A program made the position numbers and the translations under genes. Below are positions 49,755 to 59,197 of a DNA stretch of 64,000 bases, one piece after another (within the stretch, counting starts at the first letter, position 1; the number at the start of each line of letters is the position of its first letter). The notes beneath the pieces are model-generated. The model saw only the letters and a list, made by a program, of their open reading frames with translations. It was not told the DNA's origin and made no database searches. The stretch comes from Nonlabens xiamenensis (GTDB lineage Bacteria; Bacteroidota; Bacteroidia; Flavobacteriales; Flavobacteriaceae), in the NCBI RefSeq assembly GCF_003865345.1, contig NZ_RMVE01000001.1, forward strand, positions 248,001 through 312,000, in the 5' to 3' direction.

Positions 49755-51008
49755 ATGAACAAACTGAAAGTTTTTGTTGTGCTTTGTTTGATCTCTACGT
49801 TTGCTTATGCTGGTGGATATCGTGTGAGTACGCAGAGTAACAAGCAGTTGGCTATGGGACACACTGGTGTTGCCGTTGTCAATAGTGCCGACATCTTATT
49901 CTTCAACCCGGCTGGACTGGTGCATTTGGAGAATAAATTGAGTGTAAGTGCAGGTGGATTTGGTGTTTTTTCTGACGTAAAGTACCAAAATGAAGATTTC
50001 GGAACCTTCGCAGAAACTGATAGCCCAGCAGGTACCCCAGTTTATCTGTATGCGACTTATAAAATTACAGAGGATTTTGCCGCTGGTATTGGTGTTTATA
50101 CACCTTATGGGAGTAACGTAACCTGGCCAACTGACTGGGCTGGATCCCACCTGGTAAATGAAATCGAATTGAGCGCTATTTTTATCCAACCTACACTTTC
50201 TTACCAACTTTTTGACAGTGTAAGTATTGGTGGTGGACCGATCCTTGCGATTGGAGGAGTAGAGTTTAACCGTAATGCCAGTCGTACACTCACTGATGAG
50301 CAAGGTAATCGTTCTAACATCGCTATTGAAGACTCTGGTGTAACCGCTTGGGGATGGAGCGCAGGTTTGATGTTTACCCCTAGCGATAAGTTCACTTTAG
50401 GATTTAACTACAGATCCTTGATCGACATTGAGAGTGAAGAAGGCACGGCCACTTTCTCTAACTTTCCTAATAGTTCGCTGACTCCAGACAATGGAACTAC
50501 TGGATTCACAGCAACACTTCCCCTACCAGCGGAAGCGACTTTAGGTATCTCTTACAAACTAAGTGATAAATTATTGCTTGCTTTTGACTACAATCGTGCT
50601 TTCTGGAGTGAATACAACAGTTTGGACATTGAGTTTGACAATGGTATAGTCTCTGAGAACCCCAGAAACTACAAAGATTCTTCTACTTACAGGTTTGGAG
50701 CGCAATATCAGGCGTTGGATAATCTTGTCGTCAGGGCAGGTTACTATTTTGATGAATCTCCCGTACGGTCTGGTTACTTTGCCCCTGAAACACCTAGAAA
50801 TGATTCCAATGGTTACACGTTTGGACTTTCTTATCAGATCAGCCCAAAGTTTGCCATCGATGCTTCTGTGCTTTATTTGAGGTTCAAGGAGATCACTGAG
50901 TCCTATGACTTTTACTTTGATACGGGTTCACCGGTAGCTGCTCCATTTGAGGGAACTTATAAATCCTCGGCCTTGATCGCTGGATTAGGTCTGACTTACA
51001 ACATGTAA
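49755..51008 (+). CDS. OmpP1/FadL/TodX-family outer-membrane transporter
   Basis: The 417-residue protein has a signal peptide ending A-Y-A (G-G-Y-R mature start) and the FadL N-terminal plug motif with N-S-A-D-I-L-F-F-N-P-A-G-L (about 41-53), a recognition mark of the family. It folds as a 14-strand barrel that imports hydrophobic compounds such as long-chain fatty acids. ATG 49755 is used; a TTG at 49749 is not needed. The SGNH lipoprotein gene follows 11 bp later and the two are one operon, a pair seen in many Bacteroidota. Confidence 0.93.
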   Translation: MNKLKVFVVLCLISTFAYAGGYRVSTQSNKQLAMGHTGVAVVNSADILFFNPAGLVHLENKLSVSAGGFGVFSDVKYQNEDFGTFAETDSPAGTPVYLYATYKITEDFAAGIGVYTPYGSNVTWPTDWAGSHLVNEIELSAIFIQPTLSYQLFDSVSIGGGPILAIGGVEFNRNASRTLTDEQGNRSNIAIEDSGVTAWGWSAGLMFTPSDKFTLGFNYRSLIDIESEEGTATFSNFPNSSLTPDNGTTGFTATLPLPAEATLGISYKLSDKLLLAFDYNRAFWSEYNSLDIEFDNGIVSENPRNYKDSSTYRFGAQYQALDNLVVRAGYYFDESPVRSGYFAPETPRNDSNGYTFGLSYQISPKFAIDASVLYLRFKEITESYDFYFDTGSPVAAPFEGTYKSSALIAGLGLTYNM

Positions 51009-51019
51009 TAAAAAATAAG

Positions 51020-52612
51020 ATGATGAAAAATAATTTAAGATATATAGCTTTATTGCTGGCGGGAGTTGCCATAGTGGGTTGTGAGCCAGAATTTGACAAT
51101 CCGATTGAAGATGCAGATACATACACGTCTGGTGAGGCAGACTTCTCCAAATTTGTAACGGTAGGAAACTCTTTGACTGCTGGTTTTGCAGATGGTGCCT
51201 TATATCGCAGCGCACAACAAAACTCTTTTCCTGCCATCATTGCAGGTCAGATGGAATTAGCCGGTGGAGGCGAATTCAATCAGCCTTTGATGGATGATAA
51301 TCTGGGTGGCCTACTTTTAAACGGTGTGCAGATCTTGCCTAACCGTTTCGTACTGGCCTCTGATGGTGCAGGAACACCCGTTGGTCCCGCCGTTTTGAAC
51401 GGTACACCAACTACTGAAACAACAGAAAAAGTCACCATATCATTGAACAATTTTGGTGTTCCTGGAGCAAGAGTTTATCACTTGCCCGCGCCCAATTACG
51501 GTGATCCTGCAGGAGTACCCGCTGGAACGGCCAATCCTTACTTTGCTCGTTTTTCTAGCTCCAATAGTGCTACCGTTATTGCAGATGCAGCTGCGGCCAA
51601 TGGTACTTTTTTTACGCTTTGGATCGGTAACAATGACATCCTGGGTTATGCAACCAGTGGCGGTGTAGGTGTTGATAACAACGAAACAATGAATGTCAAC
51701 CCTGCAACCCAAGGTAGCAACAGCATCACTAATAACAATGTGTTTGCAGGAGTCTACCAACAGTTGGTAGCAGCCATGACAGCAAATGGTGCCAAAGGTG
51801 CGCTAGTGAACATACCAGATGTTACAAGCATACCATTTTTTACCACTGTACCATTTGCTCCATTGGATCCTACTGACGCAACATTTGCGGCCCAAATTCC
51901 AGCACTTAACGCATTTTATCAGGACCTTAACCAAGCTTTTGTTGCTTTTGGTTTTCCTGAGAGACAAGTAAGTTTCTCAATGACCGCGGCGAGCCCGCTT
52001 GTTGTTCGTGATGAAACCTTGGTTGATATTACTCCCCAATTGACTGCTGCCCTAACGCCGTCCTTTGGACCAGCCGCAGGAGCCATCGCTGAGCAATTCG
52101 GACAAATCAGGCCCGCCAATAGTTCTGATCTGATCACTTTTACAAGTGCACCAATTATCGGACAGCTTAATCAAGACAATCTCACTCGCTTGGTGAATGC
52201 AGGAATTCCACAACAGCAAGCCGCATTATTGTCTGCAAATGGTTTAACTTTTGCGATGCAGGACCAAAACGTATTGACTCAGGATGAGCAAGACCGAGTA
52301 ACGGCGGCTCAACAAGCCTATAACAATGTTATTCAACAATTGGCTGCGGATAATGGTTTGGCTTATGTAGATGCTAGAGCAGCACTGGCTGATGTTGCTG
52401 CTGGTGGAGTTGGCTATAACGGCGGTGTGTTGACATCTACTTATGCAAATGGAGGAGCATTCTCTTTGGACGGCGTACACCCGACAGGAAGAGGTTATGC
52501 CTTTACGGCCAATGTGATCATCGATGCCATCAATGCGCAATATGGTTCAACGTTACCTAGAGTAGATATTGGTAATTATCCATCTGTACAGCCTAGTGAC
52601 GACGTACAATAA
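51020..52612 (+). CDS. SGNH/GDSL-type lipoprotein hydrolase
   Basis: The 530-residue protein is a lipoprotein with C21 in G-V-A-I-V-G-C-E. The SGNH block I is V-T-V-G-N-S-L-T-A-G-F (47-57; serine 51), block III N-D in I-G-N-N-D-I-L (about 204), and block V with D-x-x-H in D-G-V-H-P-T-G-R-G-Y-A near 496-506. The body is long and alanine/threonine-rich. The FadL porin gene precedes it, so the esterase could release hydrophobic products that the porin then takes in. A second ATG at 51023 is equally good. A palindromic terminator follows. Confidence 0.9.
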   Translation: MMKNNLRYIALLLAGVAIVGCEPEFDNPIEDADTYTSGEADFSKFVTVGNSLTAGFADGALYRSAQQNSFPAIIAGQMELAGGGEFNQPLMDDNLGGLLLNGVQILPNRFVLASDGAGTPVGPAVLNGTPTTETTEKVTISLNNFGVPGARVYHLPAPNYGDPAGVPAGTANPYFARFSSSNSATVIADAAAANGTFFTLWIGNNDILGYATSGGVGVDNNETMNVNPATQGSNSITNNNVFAGVYQQLVAAMTANGAKGALVNIPDVTSIPFFTTVPFAPLDPTDATFAAQIPALNAFYQDLNQAFVAFGFPERQVSFSMTAASPLVVRDETLVDITPQLTAALTPSFGPAAGAIAEQFGQIRPANSSDLITFTSAPIIGQLNQDNLTRLVNAGIPQQQAALLSANGLTFAMQDQNVLTQDEQDRVTAAQQAYNNVIQQLAADNGLAYVDARAALADVAAGGVGYNGGVLTSTYANGGAFSLDGVHPTGRGYAFTANVIIDAINAQYGSTLPRVDIGNYPSVQPSDDVQ

Positions 52613-52633
52613 ACAAAATTTATTTCCTTATAT

Positions 52634-52667
52634 AATCCGCTCAAGAATTCTTGAGCGGATTTTTTAT
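52634..52667 (+). terminator. Rho-independent terminator of the FadL/SGNH operon
   Basis: AATCCGCTCAAGAA/TTCTTGAGCGGATT is a perfect 28-bp palindrome (52634-52661) followed by six T. Confidence 0.93.
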
Positions 52668-52687
52668 TTTTACCCTAAACCGTATTC

Positions 52688-53035
52688 ATGAAATTTATCA
52701 TCAAATTATTGGTCACCGCTGCTATCGTGGTAGGACTCGCAAAACTGTTACCAAGTATACAAGTATCTGGATACTTCACTGCCATTTTGGTGGCATTGGT
52801 CATCTCGATTCTTAATTTTATCGTACGACCTATTCTGGTTGTGCTTACCCTGCCCATAACCATCATCACGTTAGGCTTATTTTTATTGGTCATTAACGTG
52901 ATTATCGTGCACCTGGCAGATTGGTTAGTGCCAGGATTTGAGGTGGACGGATTCTTTTGGACTTTGATCTTTTCCCTATTACTTGCTCTGGCTCGTTCGG
53001 TCCTTGATAGCATGATAGATAAGGAAAAAGCATAG
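52688..53035 (+). CDS. Phage-holin superfamily IV (YvlD-like) membrane protein
   Basis: The 115-residue protein has four predicted membrane helices (about 3-22, 30-52, 57-80 and 95-108) and the family start K-F-I-I-K-L-L-V-T-A-A with a glycine-poor hydrophobic core. Members of this DUF (4TM holin superfamily) are widespread in Bacteroidota and not prophage-bound, so the holin name does not imply lysis. Nothing else phage-like is in the window. It starts 21 bp after the terminator of the previous operon. Confidence 0.85.
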   Translation: MKFIIKLLVTAAIVVGLAKLLPSIQVSGYFTAILVALVISILNFIVRPILVVLTLPITIITLGLFLLVINVIIVHLADWLVPGFEVDGFFWTLIFSLLLALARSVLDSMIDKEKA

Positions 53036-53138
53036 GTTAGTTGAAAGATGGCTTGTCTGATAATTCTTTGACCCTACGTCAGTAGTTCTAGTAAGCAGAC
53101 ATAGGACCGAAAGATTTTATGAGCGTTAAATAAAGGCT

Positions 53139-53168
53139 TTGTTTACAAGCAAATAAAGACTAATTTTG
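53139..53168 (+). promoter_or_regulatory. Promoter (TTG-N19-TAATTTTG) for trigger factor
   Basis: TTG at 53139-53141, exact 19-bp spacer, then TAATTTTG at 53161-53168, full consensus on both elements. The tig ATG is 35 bp beyond the box, leaving a short leader. This is the best-matched promoter in the window. Confidence 0.7.
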
Positions 53169-53202
53169 CAGCCCAATTTTAACAGCACTTAAAAGTCTTT
53201 AA

Positions 53203-54531
53203 ATGAATATCAAACGTACTGACGTAGACGCGCTTAATGCGACGCTTACCCTAGACATCGCTCAAGCAGATTATCAGGACAAGGTAGACAAGATCCTTGC
53301 TGACTACCGCAAGACAGCCAATATACCAGGTTTTAGAAAAGGACATGTACCTGCAAGCCTGATTAGAAAAAAATACCGTACACCAATACTTGTGGACGAG
53401 ATCAATAAGTTGATCCAGCACGAGCTGAATGAATACATTACCAAAGAGGATCTTAACCTATTAGGCAACCCATTGCCTAAAGAACAGGAAAGTATCGATT
53501 GGGAAGGAGAAGATTTTAGCTTTGAGTTTGAGATAGGCTTGGCACCTGATTTTGAAGTGGATGTGAAAGGTAAAAAAGCCATCACCCACTACGAGATCAA
53601 AACTGACGATAAAACCATCAACGACCAGATTGATAGAGTACGCGAGCAATACGGAAGATTGGTAGCAAAGAAAGAAGTAGCCGAAGGCGATGAAGTCACT
53701 GGAGTATTTCGAAACGACGATGAAAATATCAATACAGACGCAACCTTCAGCACTTCCAAAATCAAAGGAAAAACCAATCTTAAGAAATTGGTAGGGGCAA
53801 AAGTAGGTGATCAAATCGAATTCAAAACCAAGAATCTTTTTAATGAGGAAACGGATCTTGCTCATTACCTAAAGTTGGAGAATGATCAAGCCAGCGATTT
53901 GAATGTAGCCGTTACTTTTGAAATCACAGAGGTAAATACGCGGGAGAAAGCAGAATTGAATCAAGAGTTTTTTGATAAACTTTTTGGGCCTGATGTCATC
54001 AAAAGTGAAGAAGAATTAAGGGAACGCTTACGCGAAGATGCCAAAAAGCAATTTGAACAACAGACTGATCAAAAATTGCTGACTGACGTTACCGAATCAT
54101 TGATAGAAAATACCAAGTTTGACCTACCGGCCGACTTTCTTAAGCGTTGGATCGCCAATAATGGCGAAAACGAATTGACAGAGGAAGAAGCGGCACAGGA
54201 ATATGAACGCTCTGAAAAAGGTTTGAGATACCAATTGATCGAGTCCAATATTGTAAAAAACAACGAGGACCTACAATTGAAGTTTGAGGACCTTCAAGCT
54301 TATGCCAGAGATATGATCCGTCAGCAAATGGCTCAATATGGACACACTGACGCTACTGACGAGGAAGTCGACCAAGTGGTTGCACGTATCATGAGTAATC
54401 AGGACGAGGTCAAGCGAATGAGCGAGCAGCTGCAAAATGAAAAAATGCTGAAGTTCTTTAAAGAAAATGCGAAATTAAAAAAGAAAGAATTGACTTACGA
54501 AGAGTTCATCAAGGAAGCATACGACGCATAG
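53203..54531 (+). CDS. tig: Trigger factor (ribosome-associated chaperone)
   Basis: The 442-residue protein has the N-terminal ribosome-binding region with G-F-R-K-G-H-V-P-A-S-L (about 43-53; the F-R-K signature), a PPIase-like middle and a long helical C-terminus (about 270-442) rich in E and K. It binds nascent chains at the ribosomal exit. The PPIase segment is weakly conserved, as in other Bacteroidota. A good promoter precedes the gene and a hairpin follows. Trigger factor, clpP and clpX lie in the usual order. Confidence 0.94.
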   Translation: MNIKRTDVDALNATLTLDIAQADYQDKVDKILADYRKTANIPGFRKGHVPASLIRKKYRTPILVDEINKLIQHELNEYITKEDLNLLGNPLPKEQESIDWEGEDFSFEFEIGLAPDFEVDVKGKKAITHYEIKTDDKTINDQIDRVREQYGRLVAKKEVAEGDEVTGVFRNDDENINTDATFSTSKIKGKTNLKKLVGAKVGDQIEFKTKNLFNEETDLAHYLKLENDQASDLNVAVTFEITEVNTREKAELNQEFFDKLFGPDVIKSEEELRERLREDAKKQFEQQTDQKLLTDVTESLIENTKFDLPADFLKRWIANNGENELTEEEAAQEYERSEKGLRYQLIESNIVKNNEDLQLKFEDLQAYARDMIRQQMAQYGHTDATDEEVDQVVARIMSNQDEVKRMSEQLQNEKMLKFFKENAKLKKKELTYEEFIKEAYDA

Positions 54532-54553
54532 TCACTTCTTAATTCGTACCTTT

Positions 54554-54593
54554 AGGCGTTGACTATTTTATTATGAAGTTAACGCCTTTTTTA
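54554..54593 (+). terminator. Terminator after trigger factor
   Basis: AGGCGTTGAC (54554-54563) pairs with GTTAACGCCT (54578-54587), one G-U wobble, followed by TTTTTTATT. A TACCTTTA box at 54547-54554 touches its left arm and could act as a clpP promoter. Confidence 0.75.
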
Positions 54594-54619
54594 TTCATTA
54601 CACCCTATTATTACATTCT

Positions 54620-55294
54620 ATGGATATCAAAAAAGAATTTGAAAAATTTGCGGTAAAAGATCAGGGCGTGAACCCGATGTATTACGATAAAATCATGGGG
54701 AGCATGTACCCCACTAATCTGACTCCCAATATCATAGAAGAAAGACAGATGAATGTTCTTGCAATGGACGTTTTCTCCAGATTGATGATGGACCGCATTA
54801 TCTTTATGGGAACAGGAGTGAACGACCAAGTGGCCAATATCGTTCAAGCCCAATTGCTGTTTTTGGAAAGTGCAGATGCCTCCAAGGACATCCAGATCTA
54901 TATTAATTCGCCAGGAGGAAGTGTTTATGCGGGATTAGGAATCTATGATACTATGCAATTCATCAAACCGGATGTCGCTACCATTTGTACTGGTATGGCT
55001 GCAAGCATGGGAGCTGTATTATTGTGCGCAGGAGCTGATGGAAAACGTAGCGCCTTACCACACAGTCGCGTGATGATCCACCAAGTTTCCAGCGGCGCTC
55101 AAGGTCAAGCCAGTGATATTGCGATCACAGCCGCAGAGGTTGTGAAACTTAGAGAGGAATTATATAATATCATCGCAAAACACTCTGATCAGACCTATGA
55201 CAAGGTTTATGAAGATGCAGATAGGGATTATTGGATGAAAGCCGACGAAGCCAAAGAGTACGGCATGATTGATGAAGTATTGAGAAGGGATTAA
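54620..55294 (+). CDS. clpP: ATP-dependent Clp protease proteolytic subunit
   Basis: The 224-residue serine protease has S129 in A-A-S-M-G-A, H154 in R-V-M-I-H-Q and D203 in D-R-D-Y-W-M as the triad, with the G-G-S handle turn (N-S-P-G-G-S) at 96-101. It forms the 14-mer proteolytic barrel loaded by ClpX. The N-terminus is a few residues longer than E. coli ClpP, as usual in the phylum. It lies between tig and clpX; 171 bp separate it from clpX with no obvious terminator. Confidence 0.97.
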   Translation: MDIKKEFEKFAVKDQGVNPMYYDKIMGSMYPTNLTPNIIEERQMNVLAMDVFSRLMMDRIIFMGTGVNDQVANIVQAQLLFLESADASKDIQIYINSPGGSVYAGLGIYDTMQFIKPDVATICTGMAASMGAVLLCAGADGKRSALPHSRVMIHQVSSGAQGQASDIAITAAEVVKLREELYNIIAKHSDQTYDKVYEDADRDYWMKADEAKEYGMIDEVLRRD

Positions 55295-55465
55295 TTTTCG
55301 TATATCAACAGCTAAGCAGATTCTATTGAATTGAAGGGTGAGACAATCGCCAAAGTTGACCACAGTTTTCCATCCAATAGATCTATGATTAACACAGCAT
55401 AGAATAATTGCTCTAAGCATCCGCTCTGGACGCTCAATGTGGCTTATGGCCCAAACAAATAAATC

Positions 55466-56701
55466 ATGAGTAAAGAACAACTAGAATGCAGTTTTTGCGG
55501 TCGAAATAAGGCCGAAACCAATTTGCTGATCGCAGGACTGGATGCACATATCTGTGACCGCTGTATCGAGCAAGCCCATGGTATCGTAATGGAGGATACC
55601 AGTGTAGAAAAACCTGGTGTATCCAAATCAGAGCTGGAACTCAAAAAACCCAAAGCCATCAAGGAATTCTTGGACGAATACATTATCGGGCAAGAATTCA
55701 CCAAAAAAGTAATGTCCGTCGCCGTTTACAATCACTATAAAAGGTTGTTACAGCCAGCGACGGAAGATGACGTGGAAATCCAAAAATCCAACATCATGAT
55801 GGTAGGCCAGACAGGAACTGGAAAAACCCTGATTGCTAAGACCATTGCTAGGATGTTGAACGTACCTCTGGCTATCGTTGATGCGACCGTGCTAACCGAG
55901 GCTGGTTACGTAGGTGAAGATGTAGAGAGTATACTGACCCGATTACTTCAGGCGGCCGATTATAATTTAGAAAAGGCCCAGACGGGAATTGTTTTTATCG
56001 ATGAGATTGATAAAATTGCCCGTAAAAGTGATAATCCATCTATCACCAGAGATGTCTCTGGCGAAGGGGTTCAGCAGGGACTATTAAAACTGTTGGAAGG
56101 AACCGTCGTCAATGTCCCACCCAAAGGTGGTCGTAAACATCCAGATCAAAAGTTCATTGAAGTTAATACAGAAAATATTCTCTTTATCGCTGGTGGAGCC
56201 TTTGACGGTATAGAAAAGGTGATCCGCAAACGATTAAATATGCAGGCCGTAGGTTTTAGTGCCAGCATGTCCAATGATATCGTAGCAGAAAAAGATAATC
56301 TGCTGCAGTATATTATCCCTAAAGACGTTAAAGATTTTGGTATGATTCCAGAAATCATAGGAAGATTACCGGTATTAACCCATATGAATCCGCTGGACGC
56401 TGGAACATTAAGGGCTATTTTAACCGAACCAAAAAATGCGATCATCAAACAGTACAAGAAACTCTTTGCAATGGACGACATCGAGTTTGAAATTACTGAA
56501 GATGCACTGGAGTATATTGTGAGTAAAGCCATCGAATACAAGTTGGGTGCTCGCGGACTACGCTCTTTGTGTGAGGCCATTCTCACCGATGCCATGTTTG
56601 ACCTTCCAGGAACAGAAGAGCAAACACTGCGAGTAACAGAAGATTATGCAGCGGCAAAGCTCAGTAAAAGTGGTATCCAGAAATTAAAGGCGGTGGGCTA
56701 G
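55466..56701 (+). CDS. clpX: ATP-dependent Clp protease ATPase subunit ClpX
   Basis: The 411-residue AAA+ unfoldase has the zinc finger C8/C11/C30/C33, Walker A GQTGTGKT at 114-121 and Walker B V-F-I-D-E-I-D at 176-182, then the G-A-R-G-L-R-S sensor-2 motif near 362-368. It selects and unfolds substrates for ClpP. The tig-clpP-clpX order is kept. No promoter box of standard form is obvious in the gap before it; it may be read through from tig or clpP. Confidence 0.97.
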   Translation: MSKEQLECSFCGRNKAETNLLIAGLDAHICDRCIEQAHGIVMEDTSVEKPGVSKSELELKKPKAIKEFLDEYIIGQEFTKKVMSVAVYNHYKRLLQPATEDDVEIQKSNIMMVGQTGTGKTLIAKTIARMLNVPLAIVDATVLTEAGYVGEDVESILTRLLQAADYNLEKAQTGIVFIDEIDKIARKSDNPSITRDVSGEGVQQGLLKLLEGTVVNVPPKGGRKHPDQKFIEVNTENILFIAGGAFDGIEKVIRKRLNMQAVGFSASMSNDIVAEKDNLLQYIIPKDVKDFGMIPEIIGRLPVLTHMNPLDAGTLRAILTEPKNAIIKQYKKLFAMDDIEFEITEDALEYIVSKAIEYKLGARGLRSLCEAILTDAMFDLPGTEEQTLRVTEDYAAAKLSKSGIQKLKAVG

Positions 56702-56819
56702 TCACTACCAATAATAATTACAGTTAAAGTACCTTTTAAATTGAAGTGAATCGCAGGGACTGAATTCTATTTTCCTGATTCTACACAATCCGCTTAACTT
56801 GCCATCGTTTCTAGTACAG

Positions 56820-58421
56820 ATGAAAAAAGCATTGCATTATTTATTATTGATCACGCTTATCGCCGTGGCCTTGGTACAATGTGCCAAAAAAGGAACCCCA
56901 ACCGGCGGACCCATTGATGAAACACCACCAGCCATTGTTCGTGCTTCTCCGCCTAACTTCACCACAAATTTCAGCGGTCAGGAAATTGAGATTCAATTCA
57001 ATGAATATGTCAAACTTAAGGAGCTGCAGAAACAGCTGGTAATTTCCCCACCTCTTAAGACTCGCCCACTGATTACTCCGCAAGGTAGTGCCTCTAAAAA
57101 AATTAATATAACCATCACCGATACGTTGAAGGAGAACACGACTTATGTGTTTGATTTTGGTCAGAGTATTGTAGATAACAATGAAGAGAACCCATATCCT
57201 TTTTTCAAATATGTATTCAGTACTGGACCAGTCATAGATTCTTTGACGCTCAAAGGCGAAATTATCGACGCTATCAAGTTTGAGCCTGAAGAATTTGTCA
57301 ATGTGCTGCTCTATGAGGTCAATGAAAGCTATACCGACAGCATTATTTATAACGGTCAGCCTAATTATGTGCTGAACACCTTGGACAGCCTTACCACCTT
57401 TACCATGGAAAACTTAAAGGAAGGTACCTACAAGATGGTGGCGCTGAAGGAAGACAATCGCAACCTCAGCTTTAATCCAGGTCGGGATAAGATTGGTTTT
57501 GTCTCCGGATTTGTGAAGGTGCCCAGTGATACCGTATATACCATCAAGATGTATGACCAGGAATTGGACTCCTCCATCAAAAAAATCACCCAGGAAGCCC
57601 AATCCAAACTTTTTATTGGGTACACGGGAGACCTAAGCACAGTTGAGATCCAACCCAATCCGGAAAACCTGTTTGAGGCTACAAGACTTACCAGCTTTGA
57701 AGACAAGGATACACTGCAGTACTGGTTCAGACCAGCCTTGGAACAGGATAGCTTGCTATTAAATACCAGAGTTGCCGATTTCGAAAAAGAATTTAAGGTT
57801 CGTATCAAAGAATTGAAGAGAGATAGCTTGAGCCTAAGTAAAAAAGGCGAACTTTCGTTGCGCAATCCAGCGGCCATCAGTGCTACCACACCTATCAACA
57901 CCGTCAATACGGACAAAATCAGTCTAATCGACAAGGATAGTTTGAATATGGAATTCACTGTTGTGCTGGACTCACTCAAAAACCTTGCTACTTTCAAGTT
58001 TCCCAGGGATGAGGATCAACGCTATACCTTACAATTATTACCTGGAGCGATTACAGACTTCTATGGCAGTCAGAATCTCGACACCCTCGCATTAAAATAC
58101 AGCACCAGGAGTGCTTATGACTACGGAAATATCTTTGTGACCCTGGTGGGTTCCTCCACTACCCCACTACTTCTACAAGTAGTTAAAAAAGACCTGAGCC
58201 TGGTAGCTGAACAAAGCGTGACTGAAGCCGATGAGTACGAATTCAATTTTTTGGATCCAGGGGATTATTATCTAAGACTGGTGTACGATCGAAACGATAA
58301 CGGGAGGTACGATGGAGGTAATTTTCTTCAAGACATCCAGCCTGAACGCGTAGTTTACTATCCCGATTTAATCAATTTACTCAAGAATTTTGATCGGTAC
58401 TATACACTTCGTGTAGACTAA
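56820..58421 (+). CDS. Ig-like (Big_5) domain lipoprotein
   Basis: The 533-residue protein has lipobox A-L-V-Q-C at C21, followed by A-K-K-G-T-P-T-G-G-P, then a Big_5 immunoglobulin-like domain (about 35-125, with P-P-A-I-V-R-A-S-P-P-N and I-Q-F-N-E-Y-V) and a long beta-rich remainder. Such lipoproteins are common and uncharacterised in flavobacteria. ATG 56820 is chosen over a TTG at 56799 because it begins the signal peptide. Its last 41 bp overlap the end of the convergent amidase gene. Confidence 0.87.
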   Translation: MKKALHYLLLITLIAVALVQCAKKGTPTGGPIDETPPAIVRASPPNFTTNFSGQEIEIQFNEYVKLKELQKQLVISPPLKTRPLITPQGSASKKINITITDTLKENTTYVFDFGQSIVDNNEENPYPFFKYVFSTGPVIDSLTLKGEIIDAIKFEPEEFVNVLLYEVNESYTDSIIYNGQPNYVLNTLDSLTTFTMENLKEGTYKMVALKEDNRNLSFNPGRDKIGFVSGFVKVPSDTVYTIKMYDQELDSSIKKITQEAQSKLFIGYTGDLSTVEIQPNPENLFEATRLTSFEDKDTLQYWFRPALEQDSLLLNTRVADFEKEFKVRIKELKRDSLSLSKKGELSLRNPAAISATTPINTVNTDKISLIDKDSLNMEFTVVLDSLKNLATFKFPRDEDQRYTLQLLPGAITDFYGSQNLDTLALKYSTRSAYDYGNIFVTLVGSSTTPLLLQVVKKDLSLVAEQSVTEADEYEFNFLDPGDYYLRLVYDRNDNGRYDGGNFLQDIQPERVVYYPDLINLLKNFDRYYTLRVD

Positions 58422-59184
58422 AAGCATCTCTATCTTCCAGGAACCTCAGCTTGCCTCTATAGTTGTTTAATCCCTTTTTGGACAGCTTAACCTCCTGAAT
58501 CCCTGCGGTGATCCACGGATGTTCAAGCATAGCATTGCCTAGCACGTCATACACCTGTGAATGGCCGCTATAATCCATGCCAGTTCCATCCTTGCCGATC
58601 CGGTTCACTCCGACGACATAGCTCATGTTTTCAATCGCTCTGGCCTTTAATAAGGCATCCCAGGCATTTACTCTCGGCACAGGCCAGTTGGCCACATAAA
58701 GTGCTACATCATAGTCCTGGGTATTTCTGGAATAGACTGGAAACCTGAGGTCATAACAGATTTGCAGCAAAAATTTCCAACCTTTATAAGAAGTAGTCAC
58801 AGGTTGTCCCCCTTGATGGTATACTTCATGCTCACCAGCCAGCGTAAAAGTATGTCGCTTATCGTAGAGCTCAAAGGTGGCGTCAGGTCGCATAAAAATC
58901 CCCCTATTCACATAAAACTCTCCAGTATAAAACATCACGCTGCCATAAATGGCGTAATTTCCTCGGGCAGCATGATCTTTTAAATAGTCCAGTATTTCAT
59001 CTCCGCTGGCCAATCCTTGGGGATTCATAGAAAACCCGGTGGTGAACATTTCTGGCAATACGACCAGGTCAGTAGCACCATATAATTTGACCAATTTGGT
59101 AGAAATATCGTTTAAATTGGCTGTTGGATTTTCCCAATGCAGCATATCCTGAATCAGGCTTACCTTTAAGTCATTGCTATCCAT
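58381..59184 (-). CDS. Nitrilase-superfamily omega-amidase (YafV-like)
   Basis: The 267-residue C-N hydrolase has the triad E45 in L-P-E-M-F, K109 in Y-D-K-R-H-T-F and C143 in Q-I-C-Y-D-L-R-F. These match omega-amidase (Nit2/YafV), which cleaves alpha-keto acid monoamides such as alpha-ketoglutaramate. The 3' end overlaps the last 41 bp of the Big_5 lipoprotein gene on the opposite strand, so both C-terminal segments share DNA. ATG 59184 is used rather than TTG 59190. It is 14 bp downstream of the aminopeptidase gene on the same strand. Confidence 0.9.
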   Translation of the reverse strand: MDSNDLKVSLIQDMLHWENPTANLNDISTKLVKLYGATDLVVLPEMFTTGFSMNPQGLASGDEILDYLKDHAARGNYAIYGSVMFYTGEFYVNRGIFMRPDATFELYDKRHTFTLAGEHEVYHQGGQPVTTSYKGWKFLLQICYDLRFPVYSRNTQDYDVALYVANWPVPRVNAWDALLKARAIENMSYVVGVNRIGKDGTGMDYSGHSQVYDVLGNAMLEHPWITAGIQEVKLSKKGLNNYRGKLRFLEDRDAFSLHEVYSTDQNS

Positions 59185-59197
59185 GCCCAACTGTTAG

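Noticed and set aside
52688-53035. Possible prophage remnant because of the holin-like gene
   Set aside because: The 4TM holin IV family is chromosomal in Bacteroidota and no other phage gene is present.
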